Shown piece after piece: positions 6,215 to 10,769 of a DNA stretch of 10,769 nt (the stretch's first letter is position 1; each line of letters starts with the position of its first letter). The notes beneath the pieces are model-generated. The model had not been told where the DNA came from. It did no database searches and saw only the letters and a program-made list of their open reading frames with translations. Source of the DNA: an uncultured bacterium (GTDB taxonomy: Bacteria > Verrucomicrobiota > Lentisphaeria > Victivallales > Victivallaceae); NCBI GenBank assembly GCA_900551245.1, contig URVC01000089.1, positions 1 through 10,769 on the forward strand. The letters are read 5' to 3'. The translations under genes were made by a program, and so were the position numbers.

Positions 6215-7585
6215 TTAAAAATGGGTCATCGGCTTGCGGCCGAGCGGATAGACGTTGAACCCGATCTCATACAGCGCCGCGTGGTCGAGCAGGTTGCGGC
6301 CGTCGAAGAGAAACGCAGGTTTCTCCATCCGGTCGAAAATCCGCCGGAAATCCAGATCCCGGAAACACTTCCACTCGGTCATCACCGCGATGGCGTGCGC
6401 CCCCTCGACCGCATCGTACGGGTCGGGGCAGTAGGTGATGTCCCCTTCGGCGTCCTCCAGGTCGAGCCGGGCGTTGCCGAGTGCTTTGGGGTCGTGAATG
6501 CGGATTCTGGCGTGCTCTTCAAGCAACTGGCGGCAGACTGAAATGGCGGGGGATTCCCGGGTGTCTCCGGTGTCCGCCTTGAAGGCGAAGCCGAGAATCG
6601 CGATTTTTTTGTCCGCGACGGTGTTGAACATGGCGGCGAGCATGTTCCCGACGAAGCGGCGCGCCTGGTAGTCGTTCATTTTGACCACCTGTTCCCAGTA
6701 CTCCGCCACCTCCGGCAGACCATAGTAGCCGCAGAGGTAGACCAGATTGAGGATGTCCTTCTTGAAGCAGGAGCCGCCGAAGCCGATCCCGGCCTTCAGA
6801 AACTTCGGCCCGATCCGGCTGTCGCGCCCCGCCGCGCCGGTCACCTCGTCGATGTTCGCTTCGGTTTTTTCGCAGAGGGCGGAGATGCTGTTCACCGAGG
6901 AAACCCGCTGTGCGAGCAGTGCATTGGAAACCAGCTTGGTAAGCTCACTGCTCCACAGCCCGGTGGTGATGATCCGCTCACGCGGAACCCAGTTCGCATA
7001 GATGGAGACGATTTCGTCAATCGCCCGCCGCCCGTCCGGAGTGTCCATGCCGCCGATCAGCACCCGGTCGGGATTCTCCAGATCACGGATGGCGGTTCCC
7101 TCCGCGAGAAACTCCGGATTGGAGATGATCTGGAAATGCAGCCCCTTGGTGTTGGAGTGCAGAATCCGGCTCATCGCCTGCGCAGTGCGCACCGGAAGGG
7201 TGCTTTTCTCCACGACGATTTTGTCGGAATCGGCGTATTCGATGATGTCACGGGCGGTCTTCTCCAGATACTGGAGGTCCGCGGCTTTCCCGGCGCCGGC
7301 GCCGAAGGTCTTGGTCGGGGTGTTGACGCTGACGAAGATGACGTCCGCCTCCCGGATTCCCTTCGGAATGTCATCCGAATAGAAGAGGTTGCGGCCGCGA
7401 CAGCGTTTCACCACCTCCTCGAGGCCGGGTTCGTAGATGGGCAGTTCGTCGGAGTTCCAGGCAGCGATGCGGTTGCGGTTGATGTCGACCACGGTCACCC
7501 GGTATTGCGGGCAGCGGTCGGCGATGACCGCCATGGTCGGACTGCCGACATAGCCGGCGCCGATGCAGAGAATATTTCGAATCAT
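6215..7585 (-). CDS. ugd: UDP-glucose 6-dehydrogenase (animal-type)
   Basis: A 456-residue cytoplasmic enzyme that oxidises UDP-glucose to UDP-glucuronate using two NAD+. Residues 1-36 hold the Rossmann dinucleotide site (CIGAGYVGSPT, then VVDIN). VSVNTPTKTFG, the NPEFLAEGTAI segment (E158, E162), ELTKLVSNA (K217, N221) and GIGFGGSCFKKD (catalytic C273, D277) mark the catalytic core. LGFAFKADTGDTRESP begins the C-terminal UDP-binding domain. The loop after NTPTKT, the FGGSCFKKDILNLVYLC segment and the length close to the ~490-residue animal enzyme place it with the eukaryote-type branch rather than the short bacterial Ugd/TuaD type. The ATG follows a modest AGGA 8 bases upstream. It lies 25 bases after the UDP-xylose synthase gene and 12 before the amidase, indicating an operon. 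Its product is the substrate of the upstream gene's enzyme. Confidence 0.96.
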   Translation of the reverse strand: MIRNILCIGAGYVGSPTMAVIADRCPQYRVTVVDINRNRIAAWNSDELPIYEPGLEEVVKRCRGRNLFYSDDIPKGIREADVIFVSVNTPTKTFGAGAGKAADLQYLEKTARDIIEYADSDKIVVEKSTLPVRTAQAMSRILHSNTKGLHFQIISNPEFLAEGTAIRDLENPDRVLIGGMDTPDGRRAIDEIVSIYANWVPRERIITTGLWSSELTKLVSNALLAQRVSSVNSISALCEKTEANIDEVTGAAGRDSRIGPKFLKAGIGFGGSCFKKDILNLVYLCGYYGLPEVAEYWEQVVKMNDYQARRFVGNMLAAMFNTVADKKIAILGFAFKADTGDTRESPAISVCRQLLEEHARIRIHDPKALGNARLDLEDAEGDITYCPDPYDAVEGAHAIAVMTEWKCFRDLDFRRIFDRMEKPAFLFDGRNLLDHAALYEIGFNVYPLGRKPMTHF

Positions 7586-7610
7586 GAGCTTTGTCCTGTC
7601 ATTAAAACCT

Positions 7611-8573
<963 letters not shown>

Positions 8574-8611
8574 GGCGCAGAACTCTTTCTCAATTTTTCT
8601 TCTTCTTGCTT

Positions 8612-8640
8612 AAGATAACCCGGTATTCTCAATAAGTCCA
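8612..8640 (-). promoter_or_regulatory. Candidate promoter of the uxs-ugd-amidase operon
   Basis: On the minus strand TGGACT (8640-8635) and TATCTT (8617-8612) are separated by 17 bp, each matching 4 of 6 consensus positions. Transcription would start near 8605 and leave a short leader before the ATG at 8573. The match is moderate. Confidence 0.33.
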
Positions 8641-8766
8641 GCCTCCCGGCGGAATTCACCGGAAAAAAGCCGCAGAACTTTTGCCGGCGGTTTGAAAAAA
8701 TTTCGTTTTTTTTGCGAGGCCGTAGAATAAAAGCGGTTCTTTCCACGTTTTTTTAACAAGGATAAC

Positions 8767-8794
8767 TTGAAAAAAATAAAAATACTGCTATAAT
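8767..8794 (+). promoter_or_regulatory. Strong promoter of the TolC-family gene
   Basis: TTGAAA (8767-8772), a 16-bp spacer and TATAAT (8789-8794) with the TGC extension just before it make a near-consensus sigma-70-type promoter. A-rich DNA surrounds it. The predicted start near 8801 gives a leader of about 60 bases. Confidence 0.7.
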
Positions 8795-8813
8795 ATTTAG
8801 GATCACCTAAATA
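8794..8813. promoter_or_regulatory. Perfect inverted repeat overlapping the transcription start: likely operator
   Basis: The arms TATTTAGG (8794-8801) and CCTAAATA (8806-8813) are perfect reverse complements around ATCA. The repeat begins at the last base of the -10 element and spans the predicted start site, a typical place for a dimeric repressor. The half-sites TTAGG/CCTAA resemble those of DtxR/IdeR-type metal regulators, but the spacing is shorter than in the classical box, so the regulator is unassigned. It is A/T-rich and lacks a T-run, so it is not a good terminator. Confidence 0.5.
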
Positions 8814-8859
8814 GCGTTTTAGAAAGTTCCAATTTTATATCAGGAGCGACAAGAGTTTT

Positions 8860-10605
8860 ATGGAATGGAAGAAGTTTGCTAGGGGAGGGGCGTTCGGCCT
8901 GTTGCTGATCGCCATCGGCGGCTGTTACGAATACAAGGCCCCTCCGGCCGCGACACTGGGGGAAACGTATACCCGGCGTGACCGGGATAAGGCGGATGAG
9001 CTTCTCAACGGGATCACCGAGCTGACGCTGGCCGATGCGCAGCGGATCGCGGTGCTGAACAACCCGACCTACATCGCGGCCAGCCATGCGGTCAATGCCG
9101 CCCGGATGCGTTACTATCAGGCATGGGGAGCCTACTCTCCGGTGGTTTCGGCCAACTTCACGCTGCAGGAGAACGATTCCTGGAGCCGCCGTCAACAGAA
9201 TACTTCCGGTGCGACCCGCACCCGCCGGTTCTCCACTTCGACCGGCGTCTCCGCGACCTGGCTGGTTTTCGACGGTCTGGCCCGTGAATTCAACATCAAG
9301 GCCGCCTCGCACAGCCTGGATTACCAGCGACTGCTCGAAGAGGACGAGTGCCGTACTTTGATGCGTGCGGTTGCCTATGCGTACAACGACGTGCTCCTGG
9401 CGATTGAGAACAAGCGGATTTCTCTGGAAGACAGAAACTTCCAGCAGATCTCCCTCAAGGATACCCAGATGAAGTTCCAGGCGGGAGCGGTTCCGCTCAG
9501 CGACGTGCTGAACTTCGAAATCCAGATGAATGCCGCCGACGGCGATCTGATTGCCGCCGACTACCAGTATGAAACCGCGATCTATTCGCTGGCGGTGCTG
9601 ATGGGATATCCGGAAGGCACCCTGCCGCCGGAGATCAAGTTCCCCTCCGACTTCAAGACCAACTTCAGCGACCTGCCGTCGGTCGATATCTACCTCGACA
9701 CCGCGCTGGCCAACCGGCCGGACCTCAAGGGATACCGCGAACAGCTTGAAGTTGCCCGCTATCAGATGTATCAGACCTACAGCGCGTATTCGCCGACGGT
9801 CAACGCCTTTTTCGACCTCTCCTACGGCACGAATCTGAGCCGGTATTCCGGCGGTCAGAGTCCCTATTCGCACTCCTACAGCGAGTCGCCGGCGGTCGGG
9901 TACGGTCTGACCGCTGACTGGACGATCTTCAACGGATTCATCCGCTACAACAAGATGCGGGAATACCAGGCCGCCGTTGCCGTCGCCGACTTCCAGGTGG
10001 CGCAGAAGTGGCTCGATGTTGTCGGTGAGGTCCGTGCGGCGTATGCGAACTACATCCAGAGCGTCCGTCAGACCCGGATTTATGAGAAGACCCGCGACCT
10101 CTCCGCCAAACAGCGCGATCTGGTGGACGAGGGATACCGCGCCGGAAACGTGGAGCTGACCCGTCTCAATGAGGCGCAGCGCGACCTGGTCGAAGCGGAA
10201 ACCAACCTCGCCAGCAGCTATGTCGCAATCCAGAATGCCAAAGCGCAGCTGGATGCCGCGGTCTACGCCAACCAGGCGGACTACTACAAAGATCCGGTCA
10301 ACACCCGGCCCGGAAAGCTGGAGAATACCCCGGCGCCCGGCCTGAGTGAAAAGGAGATGACCAAAGAGAGCAGCGAGCAGACGCAGCCTGCCGCCGCTCC
10401 GGATACCTCGATCATCCCGGGAACCGCGAATGCGCCATCCCCCGTTGCCGAACCGAAAGCTCCGGCCGTGAAGGCTCCGGAGAAGGCGGAAGCCGCTGAG
10501 GCGGAGAAGAGCAAGGTTGCTCCGATTCCGGCTTCTCCGACGGCTCCGCCTCCGTCCCGTCAGGCGGCTCCGGCGGCCAAGGTTCCTGAAGTGCTCCAGC
10601 CTTGA
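8860..10605 (+). CDS. TolC/OEP-family outer-membrane efflux lipoprotein with proline-rich C-terminal tail
   Basis: A 581-residue outer-membrane channel component of a tripartite efflux or type I secretion system. Residues 1-22 form a lipoprotein signal (LLLIAIGGC, Cys22), as in NodT-type outer-membrane factors. Two OEP repeats follow. The first starts at LTLADAQRIAVLNNP (~56-70) with the strand-turn WLVFDGLAREF and the helix turn FQAGAVPLSDVLN. The second starts at VDIYLDTALANRPDLK with the matching WTIFNGFIRYN and YRAGNVELTRLNEAQ. The repeats cover ~55-475. Residues ~479-581 are a low-complexity Pro/Ala/Lys/Glu tail not needed for the channel fold. The best ribosome sites are AAGAG (8851-8855, close to the ATG) or AGGAG (8842-8846, 13 bases away). 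The gene stands alone between its own promoter and terminator; no inner-membrane pump or adaptor is present in the window, so the substrate cannot be inferred. Confidence 0.93.
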   Translation: MEWKKFARGGAFGLLLIAIGGCYEYKAPPAATLGETYTRRDRDKADELLNGITELTLADAQRIAVLNNPTYIAASHAVNAARMRYYQAWGAYSPVVSANFTLQENDSWSRRQQNTSGATRTRRFSTSTGVSATWLVFDGLAREFNIKAASHSLDYQRLLEEDECRTLMRAVAYAYNDVLLAIENKRISLEDRNFQQISLKDTQMKFQAGAVPLSDVLNFEIQMNAADGDLIAADYQYETAIYSLAVLMGYPEGTLPPEIKFPSDFKTNFSDLPSVDIYLDTALANRPDLKGYREQLEVARYQMYQTYSAYSPTVNAFFDLSYGTNLSRYSGGQSPYSHSYSESPAVGYGLTADWTIFNGFIRYNKMREYQAAVAVADFQVAQKWLDVVGEVRAAYANYIQSVRQTRIYEKTRDLSAKQRDLVDEGYRAGNVELTRLNEAQRDLVEAETNLASSYVAIQNAKAQLDAAVYANQADYYKDPVNTRPGKLENTPAPGLSEKEMTKESSEQTQPAAAPDTSIIPGTANAPSPVAEPKAPAVKAPEKAEAAEAEKSKVAPIPASPTAPPPSRQAAPAAKVPEVLQP

Positions 10606-10623
10606 GCCGACGCGAGGAGCTGA

Positions 10624-10666
10624 GAAAAACGCGAAGACCGGTTACGGCCCTCGCGTTTTTCGTTTT
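10624..10666 (+). terminator. Intrinsic terminator after the TolC-family gene
   Basis: GAAAAACGCGA (10624-10634) pairs perfectly with TCGCGTTTTTC (10651-10661) over 11 bp, with a 16-base loop and a T-rich tail (TTTTTCGTTTT). It begins 18 bases after the stop codon. The A-run on the left arm would supply a U-run in the opposite direction, so it may work on both strands. Confidence 0.85.
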
Positions 10667-10737
10667 CCGGAACAGGATCGACAGGACTGGACAAATCCGG
10701 AAACCGGTGGCACATTAAGAGCTTATCAACTAATAAA

Positions 10738-10766
10738 TTGATTTTAATAGCTCCTTGTGCTATATT
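10738..10766 (+). promoter_or_regulatory. Promoter for a gene beyond the right edge
   Basis: TTGATT (10738-10743), a 17-bp spacer and TATATT (10761-10766), with TGC just before the -10 element, form a good extended -10 promoter. It lies after the terminator in AT-rich DNA and uses the same TGC extension as the promoter at 8767-8794. The gene it serves is outside the window. Confidence 0.55.
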
Positions 10767-10769
10767 ATC

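Larger units (their letters stand above)
8574..8859. other. AT-rich divergent intergenic region
   Basis: No gene is seen in these 286 bases. They contain the start region of the minus-strand operon, a series of A/T tracts (for example near 8663, 8694, 8705, 8748 and 8770), the strong plus-strand promoter and an inverted repeat. The composition contrasts sharply with the GC-rich genes on both sides and suggests curved or easily melted regulatory DNA. Confidence 0.7.

Noticed and set aside
5486..6541. 351-residue plus-strand open frame across the amidase and dehydrogenase
   Set aside because: It spans two well-supported genes on the opposite strand, including their boundary, and looks like compositional shadow.
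8803..9873. 356-residue minus-strand open frame opposite the TolC-family gene
   Set aside because: It is the antisense shadow of two clear OEP features and would begin inside the second repeat, with no promoter or ribosome site.

Overview
The window looks like a chromosomal segment of a Gram-negative bacterium of moderately high GC, most likely from the Lentisphaerae/Victivallales branch of the PVC superphylum. The evidence is indirect. There is a prepilin-type protein with FTLIELLIVIAIIAIL and a degenerate C-terminal H-X9-DG motif, next to a large glycoside hydrolase and an AraC-type sugar regulator, a combination I associate with Victivallis-like genomes. There is also an animal-type UDP-glucose dehydrogenase, and two lipobox-bearing envelope proteins. 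No rRNA, tRNA, CRISPR array, insertion sequence or phage gene was seen.

Left part (about 1-5205): an AraC-family regulator on the minus strand is divergent from a two-gene plus-strand unit. The unit encodes a pseudopilin-like protein and a secreted ~1078-residue multidomain glycoside hydrolase, separated by only a few bases. The divergent promoters overlap around 1160-1200. The likely working model (inference) is a sugar-sensing regulator controlling a pilin-like surface or secretion factor and the hydrolase. The first 172 bases hold only an uncertain minus-strand reading frame running off the window edge.

Middle part (5255-8573): a minus-strand operon, transcribed from high to low coordinates. 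It encodes UDP-glucuronate decarboxylase (UDP-xylose synthase), UDP-glucose 6-dehydrogenase and a lipoprotein N-acetylmuramoyl-L-alanine amidase. The first two catalyse consecutive steps, UDP-glucose to UDP-glucuronate to UDP-xylose, so the operon supplies pentose and uronate donors for envelope or exopolysaccharide. The amidase remodels peptidoglycan.

Right part (8574-10769): an AT-rich intergenic region of about 286 bp carries divergent promoters. The plus-strand promoter is strong (TTGAAA, 16 bp, TGC-TATAAT) and is followed directly by a perfect 8-bp-arm inverted repeat that looks like a repressor operator. It drives a TolC/OEP-family outer-membrane lipoprotein with an unusual ~100-residue Pro/Ala/Lys/Glu-rich C-terminal tail. 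A clear intrinsic terminator follows, and the window ends in a second promoter of the same type that probably serves a gene beyond the edge.

The most interesting points are the regulator-pseudopilin-hydrolase module, the probable non-AUG start of the regulator, the duplicated N-terminal domains and uncertain family of the hydrolase, the operator at the TolC promoter, and the pairing of nucleotide-sugar genes with a cell-wall amidase.
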